Shown here: positions 53,091 to 64,000 of the stretch, one piece after another
Position numbering within the stretch: the first letter of the stretch is position 1
Layout of the letters: every line of letters starts with the position of its first letter
DNA from: Stenotrophomonas sp. BIO128-Bstrain
GTDB lineage: Bacteria; Pseudomonadota; Gammaproteobacteria; Xanthomonadales; Xanthomonadaceae
Length of the DNA stretch: 64,000 nucleotides
Reading direction: 5' to 3'
Assembly: GCF_030128875.1 (NCBI RefSeq)
Contig: NZ_CP124620.1
Location: 4,200,501-4,264,500, forward strand
Position numbers and translations under genes: made by a program
The notes under the pieces: model-generated
Databases searched by the model: none
Told to the model about the DNA's origin: nothing
What the model saw: only the letters and a program-made list of their open reading frames with translations

Positions 53091-53660
53091 ATGAGCAAAA
53101 CGGGGATGTGGTGTTTCTTTGCGCCTGCTATGGCGTTTGTTCCTGGATACGCATGTGGACAGGAAGCAGCAATATGGGGCCACAGTTGCGATCACCTCCT
53201 CTATGGCGCGTGCCTGCGGGTCCCCGCCGGGATGTCGATCAGCTACGAATCACCTGCGGATTTCGGGATTCATGACGTTCTGAAAGATCAGCGGAGCGTG
53301 TTGCTGGTCTATGAAGGTGACGCACCGCAACCGCCCAGTCCGGGATCGTCTATCGATCTGAAATTAACCCTTCCTGGCTATCAGCTTTCAGGCTACAGAA
53401 CGGCCGAGGGCGATTCGACCCGATACGACATCTTCGTCAAGCCTGACCGATCGGGTGTCATGCCGCTGCATCTGATCGGCACGGCGACCGGCGCCTCACA
53501 GCGAAAGGACCTGGCAGCGGCAGTTGGCGGCTTCCGGGTATGTAGTTTCAAGCGCAACCACAGCAGCCAGACACTCACGTGTCCTCGCCAAAGCGTGTGG
53601 GGAAAGCCCCTTGCGGAATGGGTGGACGGTCTCCCAGAGGCCGCAGCAGTTTCCGAATGA
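53091..53660 (+). CDS. Hypothetical secreted protein
   Basis: A 189-residue protein I do not recognise. The N-terminus (MWCFFAPAMAFVPGYACGQ) is a likely signal peptide, cleaved near CGQ. Five or more cysteines (HSCDHLLYGACLR, VCSFKRN, LTCPRQ) could form disulfides in the periplasm. It has lower GC than its neighbours. Isolated, with 314 bases before and 269 after. A partial surface or toxin-like role cannot be argued from the sequence. Confidence 0.55.
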   Translation: MSKTGMWCFFAPAMAFVPGYACGQEAAIWGHSCDHLLYGACLRVPAGMSISYESPADFGIHDVLKDQRSVLLVYEGDAPQPPSPGSSIDLKLTLPGYQLSGYRTAEGDSTRYDIFVKPDRSGVMPLHLIGTATGASQRKDLAAAVGGFRVCSFKRNHSSQTLTCPRQSVWGKPLAEWVDGLPEAAAVSE

Positions 53661-53923
53661 GCGGATCTGCACCCGGAGGGCGCCTGAGCTGCCGGTTGGC
53701 GCTGATGCATCACACCGTTCCAGTACGTTTGCGTATGGGATGGCTTTGCTCCGGGGGGCTGAAAACGCGACAATGCGGGGGTTTCCCGCCGTGCGCGCCG
53801 TTGGTCGGCGCGGTCCCCAGGGAAAGTGCGGGCCCGCTGTGCCAGGCCCTGCACGCGACACGGTTGCACGCGGCCCGGCATTGCCGTCGGCCATCATTCA
53901 CGAGATCTGCAAGAGAGCCCTGA

Positions 53924-56155
<2,232 letters not shown>

Positions 56156-56189
56156 GGCAACGGTCCCGCCACTGCGGTGATCGATGAAG

Positions 56190-56217
56190 AACCCGCGCTC
56201 CGGCGCGGGTTTTTTTA
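56190..56217 (+). terminator. Rho-independent terminator of icd
   Basis: ACCCGCGC-tcc-GGCGCGGGT, stem of about 8-9 bp, is followed by TTTTTTT. It ends icd and separates it from the minus-strand gene. Confidence 0.93.
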
Positions 56218-56246
56218 TGGGTGATTGCTTCTGATCGGGCGGCAGT

Positions 56247-57143
56247 TCACTGGCGGCCGGGACGGCGGCCAAACTGGGTCGAGAGGAGGGCGATCTCCGC
56301 ATCCAGCGCAGCCTGCTGCTCTGCGGCCATCAAACGCAGGACGACGGTGCCATCTGTCTCCGTGCAGGCACCCGTGTTGAAGCACAGCGCATCCATCAAT
56401 TCACTTCCCACCCCGCAGGCAAGTCCACGTTGGCAGGCGGTGATCTGCCACGCCAATCCGGTGATGAGCGGATCTCCACCCGCGGCTCCCGTCGCAGCGG
56501 CTCCCTGAGCAAGGGCCCCCAGATACACCATCGCCGTCGCGTCGTCGCCCGCAATGACCTGCTCCATCAACTGGCCATACTCCGCCGGCGTGAGAGGTGC
56601 CGTAGCGGTATGGCGAAGACGCAACCAAAGCTGCGAAGCAAAATCACCCTGGCGTGCGGCCTGCTCGCGCCAAGCCAGCATGGCGTCAAGTGGAATCACC
56701 TGCCCGCCATCCACACCGCCACATTGCGCGAAAACACGTTCGCCGGTCAGGCGCATCTGCTGCGCGGCATCTGGATCCGGATGCACCCTGGCCGCGCTTT
56801 CGACGCCCTCGAGATAGGACGCACGCCGGAGGTTCACCAGAAAACACTTCTCGTACAGCTCGGCCAACCGACGCTGCGCGTGGACATCACCGCCTCCGGC
56901 CGCAGCGCTGACACGTTCGAACTCTCTGCGGGTGGCATCTTCGAAGCCGGCCGCGAGTGGTCCAGACTTAAGCGCATGAGGGGCTGGAGCGACAGCCTCC
57001 GCGGACAGCGCAGGTGTCGAAGAAGGTCCTGCCATGGTCTGCGATGCCCGTGACGGGTCACGTTGGCCCCAGAACACGGCTATCAGTATTGCCGCCAGCA
57101 ACAAGGCGCTCGCCCACACTGTCCTGCGACGGCCTGTCGTCAT
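56247..57143 (-). CDS. Hypothetical membrane-anchored or secreted protein
   Basis: Start ATG 57143 (CAGGGGC upstream) gives 298 residues. An N-terminal helix at about residues 8-25 (TVWASALLLAAILIAVFWGQ) is a signal anchor or signal peptide, and the rest is alpha-helical and Ala/Gln/Leu-rich. The helical pairs around FVNLRRASYLEG- and LAWREQAARQGDFASQLWLR-like sequence recall Sel1-type repeats but are too irregular to call. It is convergent with icd (terminator between) and divergent from aceK (184 bases). Confidence 0.62.
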   Translation of the reverse strand: MTTGRRRTVWASALLLAAILIAVFWGQRDPSRASQTMAGPSSTPALSAEAVAPAPHALKSGPLAAGFEDATRREFERVSAAAGGGDVHAQRRLAELYEKCFLVNLRRASYLEGVESAARVHPDPDAAQQMRLTGERVFAQCGGVDGGQVIPLDAMLAWREQAARQGDFASQLWLRLRHTATAPLTPAEYGQLMEQVIAGDDATAMVYLGALAQGAAATGAAGGDPLITGLAWQITACQRGLACGVGSELMDALCFNTGACTETDGTVVLRLMAAEQQAALDAEIALLSTQFGRRPGRQ

Positions 57144-57327
57144 CACTGCCCCTGTTCGATAGTTGATGGTTGATGGGGCGACTCTACCCCGGAACCCGGG
57201 TGCACACCTGCGCCGACTGGGCAACCGCCCAGTCGCTGCCGTATGGTGGCGGCAGGTCCTCTGGAAGTGGCTGCATGCGCGCTCGCTGTTCCTGCCGGTT
57301 CTCTCACTGCGCCGTCCGGGGTGCCGC

Positions 57328-59040
57328 ATGAACCCGGCAGCGGATGCGCTGGCGCGGCTGATCCGCGATGGCTTCGAGGACTACCATGCGCGCTTCGCGG
57401 CGATCAGCCGGCGTGCGCGGCGGCGCTTCGAACAGCGCGACTGGGCGGGTGCGCGGCAGGACGCCGTGGAGCGCATCGCGCTGTATGACCAGTGCATCGC
57501 CGGGACCGTCGATGCCCTGCGCCGCGCAGCGGGCGCGGACATCGGTGAGCGCGCGCTGTGGCTGCGCATACGCCCCGCCTACGCTGCGCTGCTGGCCGGG
57601 TTGATCGACGCCGAGCTCTACAAGACCTTCTACAACACACTGGCGCGGCGGTTGTTCGCCACCCGCGGTGTGGACGGGGCGATCGAGTTCATGGCGATGG
57701 ATGTGGAGCCGTCCGATGCCATCACCCATCCGGTCGCGCGACACAGCTACACGCTCTCTCCCACGCGTCCGGCGGACGCGTTCATGCGCGTGCTCGGCGA
57801 CTATCGGTTCGATGTGCCGTATGCACACCAGCTGCGCTGCGCCGCGGCGGTGGCCGTGCGCCTGCAGGACGATCTGGCACATTGGGGCGATTACCCGGTG
57901 CGCAGCATCGAACTGCTCGATACGGTGTTCTATCGTGAGCGCCGCGCCTATCTGGTCGGGCGCGTCTTCGGCGAGCATTGCTTCTCGCCCTGCGTGATCG
58001 CACTGGTCCATGACGAGCGCGGCCTGCGCGTCGATGCGGTGCTGAGCCGGCGCCGCGATCTCGCGCATCTGTTCGGTGTCTCGCGCAGCTACTTCCAGGC
58101 CGACCTGGCGACCGTTGGCGATGCGGTGGTGTTCCTGCGCAGCCTGCTGCCGGGCAAGCCGGTCGATGAGATCTACACCGTGCTCGGGCGCGCCAAGCAG
58201 GGCAAGACCGAGCGCTATCGCACGTTCTTCCGTCACTTCCAGGACCAGCCCGGCGAGCAGCTGGTGCACGCCGATGGCACGCCCGGCATGGTCATGGCGG
58301 TGTTCACCCTGCCCAGCTATCCGCTGGTGTTCAAGCTGATCCGCGACCGTTTCGCCTGGCCCAAGACCATGACCCGGCACCAGGTCGAAGAGAAGTATGC
58401 GCTGGTATTCAACCTGGACCGTGTCGGCCGGCTGCTCGACGCACAGCCCTATCGGCACCTGCGCTTCCCGCGGTCGCGTTTCTCCGCGGCGCTGCGCGAG
58501 GAACTGCTGACCCAGTGCGCCGGCAGCGTGCATGAGGAGGGCGAGGAACTGGTGATCGCGCTGTGCTACGTGCAGCGACGCTTCCGTCCGCTCAATCTGT
58601 ACCTGCGCGAGCAGACCGCCGAGGCGCGTCGCATTGCCGCGCTCGACTACGCGCAGGCGATCACCGACATGGCGCGCAACAACATCTTTCCCGGCGACAT
58701 GCTGCCGAAGAACTTCGGCGTGTCGCGGCATGGGCGTGCCGTGTTCTACGACTACGATGAGCTGTGCCTGATCACCGAGTGTGCCTTCCGCGCCTGGCCG
58801 GCGCCGCGCAACGAAGAGGAAGCGCTGGCCGACGAGCCATGGTTCCAGATCGGCCCCCAGGACGTGTTTCCCGAGCGCTTCTGGATGTTCATGGGGCTGC
58901 CGCCGCCCGAGCTGGCCGCGGTGCGCGAGCACTTCGGGCATCTGTTTGATCCGGCCTGGTGGCAGCGGCTGCAGGCCGGTTTCGCGGCCGGTGATTTTCC
59001 GGATACCCCGCCGTACGCCGGGGCGCTGCGGCTGGCCTGA
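57328..59040 (+). CDS. aceK: Isocitrate dehydrogenase kinase/phosphatase (AceK)
   Basis: Bifunctional enzyme that phosphorylates and dephosphorylates isocitrate dehydrogenase, directing carbon into the glyoxylate shunt. Starting at ATG 57328 gives 570 residues, close to E. coli AceK (578). The kinase region has [20 protein letters not shown] and [20 protein letters not shown] longer frame from 57163 is not supported. In E. coli the substrate is the dimeric ICD serine site; the nearby enzyme here is monomeric. The glyoxylate shunt genes aceA/aceB are not in this window. Confidence 0.93.
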   Translation: MNPAADALARLIRDGFEDYHARFAAISRRARRRFEQRDWAGARQDAVERIALYDQCIAGTVDALRRAAGADIGERALWLRIRPAYAALLAGLIDAELYKTFYNTLARRLFATRGVDGAIEFMAMDVEPSDAITHPVARHSYTLSPTRPADAFMRVLGDYRFDVPYAHQLRCAAAVAVRLQDDLAHWGDYPVRSIELLDTVFYRERRAYLVGRVFGEHCFSPCVIALVHDERGLRVDAVLSRRRDLAHLFGVSRSYFQADLATVGDAVVFLRSLLPGKPVDEIYTVLGRAKQGKTERYRTFFRHFQDQPGEQLVHADGTPGMVMAVFTLPSYPLVFKLIRDRFAWPKTMTRHQVEEKYALVFNLDRVGRLLDAQPYRHLRFPRSRFSAALREELLTQCAGSVHEEGEELVIALCYVQRRFRPLNLYLREQTAEARRIAALDYAQAITDMARNNIFPGDMLPKNFGVSRHGRAVFYDYDELCLITECAFRAWPAPRNEEEALADEPWFQIGPQDVFPERFWMFMGLPPPELAAVREHFGHLFDPAWWQRLQAGFAAGDFPDTPPYAGALRLA

Positions 59041-59097
59041 TTGTCCACCCGATTCCCACTGCGCTACGCTGTCAGGCATCCACAAGGAGAGAGTGCG

Positions 59098-59973
59098 ATG
59101 CGTTGTTCCCCTATTCTTGCCCTGGCATTGGCCTTCAGCGGCGTGGGCATGGTCGTGGTCCCTGATGCGGACGCACAGACCAAGCGCGAGGTGCGCGAGC
59201 AGGCCGAAGCCAGCATGGTGCTTACCGGCGAGATCGATATCGGCACCGAAGGGCAGGTCGAGGCGTTCCGTCTGGACAAGCGCGCGCAGGTCGACGAGAC
59301 CATCGTCACCTTCGTCGAAAATGCCGTCAAGACGTGGCGTTTCGCCCCGGTGCTTGTGAATGGCCAGACCGTCAAGGCACGTACCCCGGCCACCATCCGC
59401 CTGGGTGCGAAGAACAACCCCGATGGCACCGGCCTGATCACGCTGCTGGCAGCGAATTTCGAAACGTACGACGAAACCTCGACCGACAACGTCACCAAGG
59501 TGAAGATGACGCCGCCGGTGTATCCCGAGGATGTCTTCAATGCGCGCGGGCGTGGCGATGTATTGCTGCTGATACAGGTCGGGCGCGACGGGAAGGTGCT
59601 GGATGTGGCCACCGAGCAGGTCAATCTTCGTGTGATCGCCAACGAGGCGAACATGCGGAAAATGCGCGACAAGCTGGCCCGCGTGTCGATGGGCGCCGCA
59701 CGTAAGTGGACCTTCAAGGCGCCCTCTACCGGAGATCAGAAGGACGAGGCGAGCTGGACCATCCGGGTGCCGGTGCGATTTTCGTTCAGCGATGAGGTGG
59801 AGCGCTACGGCCGCTGGGATGCCTACATTCCCGGCCCGCACCAGCAGGCCCCGTGGCGCAGCGACAAGGCACTGAGCGCCGATGCCAATGCCGACCTGCT
59901 GCCCGCCGGCGGCGTGTTCATGGCCGACGCCGCCAGCAAGGCGCCGAAGCTGCTGACGCCGCTCGGCGGCTGA
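59098..59973 (+). CDS. Secreted TonB-C-terminal-like protein
   Basis: A 291-residue protein from ATG 59098 (AAGGAGAG upstream) with a signal peptide (CSPILALALAFSGVGMVVV...). Two beta-rich segments read like the TonB C-terminal domain: KTWRFAPVLVNGQTVKARTP and the stretch GRGDVLLLIQVGRDGKVLDV followed by AARKWTFK. There is no N-terminal transmembrane anchor or proline-rich linker, so it is not a full TonB. Role in the periplasm is unknown. It follows aceK by 57 bases. Confidence 0.68.
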   Translation: MRCSPILALALAFSGVGMVVVPDADAQTKREVREQAEASMVLTGEIDIGTEGQVEAFRLDKRAQVDETIVTFVENAVKTWRFAPVLVNGQTVKARTPATIRLGAKNNPDGTGLITLLAANFETYDETSTDNVTKVKMTPPVYPEDVFNARGRGDVLLLIQVGRDGKVLDVATEQVNLRVIANEANMRKMRDKLARVSMGAARKWTFKAPSTGDQKDEASWTIRVPVRFSFSDEVERYGRWDAYIPGPHQQAPWRSDKALSADANADLLPAGGVFMADAASKAPKLLTPLGG

Positions 59974-60009
59974 GGCTGACAGGAGCGCGGGCGTCGCGCC
60001 CGCGGTCCC

Positions 60010-61596
60010 TCAACCAACGCCCGGACTGCCGGGCTGCGGGTACACCACGGTGCGATTGCGGCCCTGTTCCTTGGCCATGTACAGCGCCTTGTCGGCCAGC
60101 CGCAGCGCCTGCTGCGGATCATCGTGATAGGTCGGGTAGTGGGCCACGCCCAGCGACACGGTGACCGTGCCGACCTGCTCGAACACTTCGGCGGCCACCT
60201 GGATACGCAGGCGCTCGGCCACCTGCGCGGCATGGAGGGCATCGATGCCCGGCAACAGGATCAGGAACTCCTCGCCGCCGTTGCGGCAGAGCAGATCGGT
60301 GTCGCGTGAGCCATCGCGCATCAATTGCGCGATGCGCAGGATCACGGCGTCGCCGACCGCATGACCGAAGCGGTCGTTGATGCTTTTGAAGCGGTCGATG
60401 TCCAGCGCGATGATCCCGAACGGCTGGCCGCGTGCCTGCCAGTCTTCCAGCCCCTGCTGCAGGCCGCGCCGGTTCTGCAGGCCGGTAAGGGGATCGGTCA
60501 TGCTGGCGCGGTTGAGCTTGCCGATGCGGTCCTGCAGCAGGTTGAAGCTGTACAGCAGGGCGGCTTTGAGCTGGGCGACTTCGTAGTACCAGGCCCGGAT
60601 ACCGGTGACGTGGCGGATCGCGATGCCGGTGTCGCGGTTCTGCACGTTGCGCGCCAGCTGCCATAGCGGCAGCGAGATGCGCCGCGCAAACCACCAGGTG
60701 ATCAGCAGCGACAGGATGCCCAGCGGAATCGCATTCCAGATCACCGCCGACATCAGCTTGGACAGTGAGGCCAGCGTGGCGGTGGTCGGCCGCTGGGCCA
60801 CCACCCCCCAGCCAACGCTCGGCACCGGCGCGTACCCGGCCAGCATCTGCACGCCATGGGTATTGCGCACCTGCTGGGCGCCCGAGTGGCCCTGGGTGAC
60901 TGCCTGCACGGCCGGGTTCTGCAGCGCGAACTGGCCGACCCGGTCCTGCTCGATGTGGTACAGGATGCGGCCATTGCGGTCGACCACGTACAGGTAGGAA
61001 CCATCGCGGTAGTAGTGCTTGCCCAGCAACGACTGCAGGATGCTGCGCTGGCGCAGGTAGATGGTGCCGCTGACGTAGCCCTGGTACTGGCCCTGCGCGG
61101 AGAAGATCGGGTGCGAGATCGCCACCAGCAGCCGGCCGGTGGCCGACTGGTACGGATCGCTGATGAACGGCGCACGCCGGGCGAGGGCGTCGCGGTTGCC
61201 AGCACTGTTGAGCAGCACGCCCTGCAGGGCAAGACTCTGCGGTGAGGTGGCCAGCACGGTGCCCCCGGCATCGACGATCAACACCGAGTTGAAGCTGTTG
61301 GTCTGCAGTTGCAGGCGGGCGGCCTCGGCCTCCAGCGCCTGGCGATCATGCTGGCGCTGGCCGAGCACGGTGGCGCTGTAGGCCACCTGCTGCTGAGCGG
61401 AGAGCACGAAGTTCTGGGTCGATTCGGCGAGCTTGCTGGCGTACACGCGGTTGGCTTCCAGCGTGTTGCCGATCAACTGTTCGCGCTGCACGCGGTAGCT
61501 GGCATGCAGGGTGTTGGCCAGGGCGATGATCGCGCTGAGCAGGGCCAGGGCAAGGATCAACGTGCCGAGGTTGAGGCGGGCGGACAACGGGCGCAT
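60010..61596 (-). CDS. Diguanylate cyclase with dCache sensor
   Basis: A 528-residue membrane protein that makes c-di-GMP. Order: transmembrane helix (about 15-33), periplasmic double-Cache sensor (about 40-260), second helix (about 275-295), HAMP-like segment, and C-terminal GGDEF domain (from about 365). The active site is GGEEF, with the inhibitory I-site RDTD five residues before it, so product inhibition is likely. The ATG at 61596 is preferred over the longer frame; a GTG lies nine bases upstream of it. Ligand unknown. Minus-strand, monocistronic. Confidence 0.92.
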   Translation of the reverse strand: MRPLSARLNLGTLILALALLSAIIALANTLHASYRVQREQLIGNTLEANRVYASKLAESTQNFVLSAQQQVAYSATVLGQRQHDRQALEAEAARLQLQTNSFNSVLIVDAGGTVLATSPQSLALQGVLLNSAGNRDALARRAPFISDPYQSATGRLLVAISHPIFSAQGQYQGYVSGTIYLRQRSILQSLLGKHYYRDGSYLYVVDRNGRILYHIEQDRVGQFALQNPAVQAVTQGHSGAQQVRNTHGVQMLAGYAPVPSVGWGVVAQRPTTATLASLSKLMSAVIWNAIPLGILSLLITWWFARRISLPLWQLARNVQNRDTGIAIRHVTGIRAWYYEVAQLKAALLYSFNLLQDRIGKLNRASMTDPLTGLQNRRGLQQGLEDWQARGQPFGIIALDIDRFKSINDRFGHAVGDAVILRIAQLMRDGSRDTDLLCRNGGEEFLILLPGIDALHAAQVAERLRIQVAAEVFEQVGTVTVSLGVAHYPTYHDDPQQALRLADKALYMAKEQGRNRTVVYPQPGSPGVG

Positions 61597-61812
61597 GCGG
61601 TTCACGGGCAGCAGGGTGCAGCACCAACCGGAACACGCGGATGGAACGGCAGCAGCGAAGCAGTCAGGAGCGCACGACACAGTGCCGAACCGGTGCGCGT
61701 GCCGCGCCCGCCTTTCGACGACCCCGCCCCCGGGCGGTCAACAACTCTTTGGGCGGCGATTATTGCGGATTATACCCCCACGTGGGTGAAGTGGGCACCG
61801 CGGTGGCGGCCT

Positions 61813-62835
61813 TCAGCGTTCCAGGCGCCTGCGCAGTACGCCGCGCAGGTGATCGGCGCCGGCCTGGTCCAGTGGTCCGAGCACACCGCGTACGGCCTCG
61901 GGGATGTGCGCGGTGGTGTGTTCATCGGCCTGGAAGACGTAATGCTGGAAAATCGCCTGCCAATGCGCGCGCTGCGCCGGCGGCAGATCGCGGAGCGCCA
62001 GCAGCGAGAGCATCAATGCGTTCATCGGCGCATCCATCCACGCCGGCACCGGCCGCCACCAGTAATTGACCAGCACGTTGAACGCCTCCAGCCCTTCCAT
62101 GTGGTGCCACCACAGCGATGGAATGAACACGGCATCGCCCGGCCCCAGCTCGGCCACCTGTGCGTGCGCCAGTGCCGCGCTGAAGCGTGGAAACCGCACC
62201 AGGTCCGGTGCGGCGAAATCGACCAGGCTGACCGCCTGCCCGGCCGGCGTGAAATCCAGTGGCCCGATATACAGATTGCCCACCTGCGATGGGGGGAACA
62301 GGGTGACGCGGCGGCGGCCGGCGGCTACGCAGGCCAGGTTGTCCGGCACGTCCTGGTGGGCGGCGATGCGCGAGCGGTTGCCGATCCAGATGCTGGCCAG
62401 CGGATCGTCCACCCCCAGTTCCAGCGCATTGGTCTGGCGGAAGCCAGGCAGGAAGCTGTCCAGCGTGGTCGATGCCACATAGATCGACGGCGGTGCCAGT
62501 GCCGGCGCGTACTTGAGCAGGGTATCGAGCACGACCTTCAACGGGATCTGCTCGCGGCGGAAATTGAAGCCGCTCATGTCCGCGTTGTAGAACACCCGTC
62601 CCCGGGCCTCCGGTGGCGCCGTGGTGGCAGTGACCGGCAGCGCGCCGTGATCGAACTGCTTGAGATGGTCAACCGCCGCCTGCGCGGACCGGGTCGCTGC
62701 GGCGACCAGCGGCCACCCGGCCACCAGCCCGCGGATCACCTTCGGCGTGGTCCAGCCGGGCAACTGCGCGTGCAGCTGCGCCGGATCCAGATCATGCAGT
62801 TCCTCGATCGGGCCGGGCATGGCGGACATCGGCAT
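61813..62835 (-). CDS. JmjC/cupin-like Fe(II)-dependent dioxygenase homologue
   Basis: A 340-residue cupin-like protein. The iron triad is suggested by AHQDVPDN (H-x-D) and WWHHMEGL (distal His), with RRVTLFPP for 2-oxoglutarate-type binding. Proteins of this kind sit next to TonB-dependent receptors and tryptophan halogenases in Xanthomonadaceae gene clusters. The receptor lies just downstream (62941) on the same strand in the reverse sense, so it is immediately adjacent. Substrate unknown; protein or small-molecule hydroxylation is possible. Confidence 0.78.
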   Translation of the reverse strand: MPMSAMPGPIEELHDLDPAQLHAQLPGWTTPKVIRGLVAGWPLVAAATRSAQAAVDHLKQFDHGALPVTATTAPPEARGRVFYNADMSGFNFRREQIPLKVVLDTLLKYAPALAPPSIYVASTTLDSFLPGFRQTNALELGVDDPLASIWIGNRSRIAAHQDVPDNLACVAAGRRRVTLFPPSQVGNLYIGPLDFTPAGQAVSLVDFAAPDLVRFPRFSAALAHAQVAELGPGDAVFIPSLWWHHMEGLEAFNVLVNYWWRPVPAWMDAPMNALMLSLLALRDLPPAQRAHWQAIFQHYVFQADEHTTAHIPEAVRGVLGPLDQAGADHLRGVLRRRLER

Positions 62836-62886
62836 CCTGATGGCAGGGGCGGGTGGCGCCCACGGTAGCGCGCAGGTGAGGGAAGC

Positions 62887-62915
62887 GGAAGGCCGCGGGA
62901 TGAGCGCGGCCTTCC
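62887..62915 (-). terminator. Hairpin between the TonB receptor and JmjC-like genes
   Basis: GGAAGGCCGCG (62887-62897) and CGCGGCCTTCC (62905-62915) form a perfect 11-bp stem with loop GATGAGC-like sequence. There is no T-run, so its role as terminator of the receptor gene is weak. Confidence 0.4.
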
Positions 62916-62940
62916 GGTGCTGCAGCTCGGCAGTGCCGAC

Positions 62941-64000
62941 TCAGAACTTGTAACGGACGCCGAACATGTACCGCGGGCCGGTCTGGGTGGCGTAGCGCAG
63001 CATGTTGGTGTGGCGCGAGTAGGTGCGCATGGTCTCGTCGGTCAGGTTGATCGCTTCCAGGCTCAGGGTCAGCTGCTCGCTGACCGCGTAGCTGATGTTG
63101 AGATCAAGCTGGCCGTAGGCTTCGGTGTAGTTCGGGTTGGGGCCCTGGCCGCCGATGCCGTTGAGGAACTTGTCGCGCCAGTTGTAGGCCGCACGCACCT
63201 GCCAGGCGTTCTTGTCGTAGAACAGCACCGCGTTGGCAGAATCGCTGAGGCCGATCATCGGATACTGGTCGCCCAGGCTGAGGTTGTCGAAGGTCAGGCC
63301 GGACTTCACCTTGGTGTAGTTCGCCGCGACGCCAAAGCCGGACTGGCCGAACAGATGCTGCACGGCCACTTCCCAACCCTGGAGGTGGTCCGAACGCTGG
63401 TTGGCCGGCAGGGTGACGTCAAACCCGGCAATCGGATCACCCGGCTGGCCGACGATGCTGCCGGTCTGCTGCCCTGCGGAATTGACGCCGGTGGAGGTCA
63501 CGCCCGGGTCGCCGGCATGGTTGGTGAAGATGTAGTTGCGGATGCACACCGTATCGGTGGCCACGCAGCCCGATGCCAGTGCCTCGTTCCAGTAGGCGCC
63601 GCCCACGGGGGTGTGCAGGCTGCCTGCATCCTCACGCGCGATCGTATTGCTGATGAAGTTCTTGATGTTCTTGCGGAAGAAGCCGACCGAGGCGTAGCTG
63701 GCCTCTCCGTAGTACCACTCCAGCGAGAGATCGAAGTTGTCCGAGAGCAACGGCTCCAGTGCCGGGTTGCCACGCGAGCCGGTGCCGCCCTGGGTGCGCA
63801 CGATGTTGTCCAGACGCTGCCCGCTTTCGATCTGCGTCCAGCCTGGACGGCCGAGACTGCGGCTGTAGCTGCCGCGCAGCGCCAACGATTCGCTCAGGTC
63901 CAGCTTCAGGTCGAGATTGGGCAGGATGTAGTCGTACTTGCCCTTGCCACCCACGAAGGCGCCTTCGTCGGCGTAGGTGATGTTGAACTCGTTGAGCGAA
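62941..64000 (-). CDS. TonB-dependent receptor, partial (C-terminal part)
   Basis: The frame is open to the window edge, giving the last 353 codons of an outer-membrane receptor; the N-terminus is missing. Visible are barrel strands such as LALRGSYSRSLGRPGWTQIE and the ending TGPRYMFGVRYKF with a terminal aromatic residue, as required for outer-membrane insertion. The block RSDHLQGWEVAVQHLFGQSG and GYN-type strands match the CirA/FecA-like large Xanthomonas receptor class. Upstream of the visible methionine at 63954 the frame continues as coding sequence. The cargo is not deducible. Confidence 0.85.
   Translation of the reverse strand, partial: SLNEFNITYADEGAFVGGKGKYDYILPNLDLKLDLSESLALRGSYSRSLGRPGWTQIESGQRLDNIVRTQGGTGSRGNPALEPLLSDNFDLSLEWYYGEASYASVGFFRKNIKNFISNTIAREDAGSLHTPVGGAYWNEALASGCVATDTVCIRNYIFTNHAGDPGVTSTGVNSAGQQTGSIVGQPGDPIAGFDVTLPANQRSDHLQGWEVAVQHLFGQSGFGVAANYTKVKSGLTFDNLSLGDQYPMIGLSDSANAVLFYDKNAWQVRAAYNWRDKFLNGIGGQGPNPNYTEAYGQLDLNISYAVSEQLTLSLEAINLTDETMRTYSRHTNMLRYATQTGPRYMFGVRYKF

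Overview
The window is a high-GC chromosomal segment of a gamma-proteobacterium of the Xanthomonadaceae, most likely Stenotrophomonas. Pointers are the GTAG-headed palindromic REP elements (SMAG type) in many gene ends, a Clp-type Crp homologue next to speD, a trpE/trpGDC block, an RND system with one adaptor and two pumps like smeIJK/mdtABC, a long yeast-type PurC, and a monomeric NADP isocitrate dehydrogenase close to aceK. Nothing looks like a prophage, plasmid, IS element or CRISPR array; this is core chromosome with small accessory patches.

Layout. 1-4556 (minus): multisubunit Na+/H+ antiporter genes mnhA/B fusion, mnhC, mnhD (cut by the window edge). 4916-8885: DUF962 protein, purC, a small J-domain protein, rpe, a GNAT acetyltransferase and an orphan ORF. 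8961-13110: a YegS-like lipid kinase, a three-gene operon of unknown envelope proteins, and a divergent LuxR-type regulator. 13222-18135: tryptophan genes trpE, trpG, trpD, trpC followed by a HAD phosphatase whose 3' end is frameshifted; trpE is preceded by a Trp-rich leader ORF. 18155-22891: TauE/SafE transporter, clp, speD, a guanidine-II riboswitch with a gdx/sugE exporter, coq7, rplM-rpsI. 23158-25046: tRNA-Gln and tRNA-Met, rppH, bfd and bfr behind a Fur-like site. 25048-29909 (minus): DUF4126 protein, a FimX-like degenerate REC-GGDEF-EAL protein and a hybrid histidine kinase. 30091-36631: DUF6776 protein, bactofilin, erpA, nudC, ampE-like, DUF2752, CD225/dispanin, and an LplT-PlsC fusion. 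36802-49202 (minus): FUSC protein, TonB-dependent siderophore receptor with a Fur-like site, and the RND operon. 49434-56155: M20 peptidase, queF, LysM protein, lipoprotein, secreted orphan, icd. 56247-64000: secreted orphan, aceK, TonB-C-like protein, diguanylate cyclase, JmjC/cupin-like protein and a truncated TonB-dependent receptor.

Themes. Cyclic-di-GMP signalling recurs (Clp, FimX-like protein, a diguanylate cyclase with an intact I-site). Iron homeostasis recurs (bfd/bfr, erpA, siderophore receptor). Central carbon control is represented by icd and aceK, which is notable because AceK classically acts on the dimeric rather than the monomeric enzyme. The two most interesting regulatory signals are a nested RNA structure ahead of trpE that could hide the trpE ribosome binding site unless a ribosome stalls on Trp codons, and a guanidine-II riboswitch whose second hairpin overlaps a terminator ahead of the guanidinium exporter.

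All assignments come from reading the sequence and remembered family features; no database search was run.
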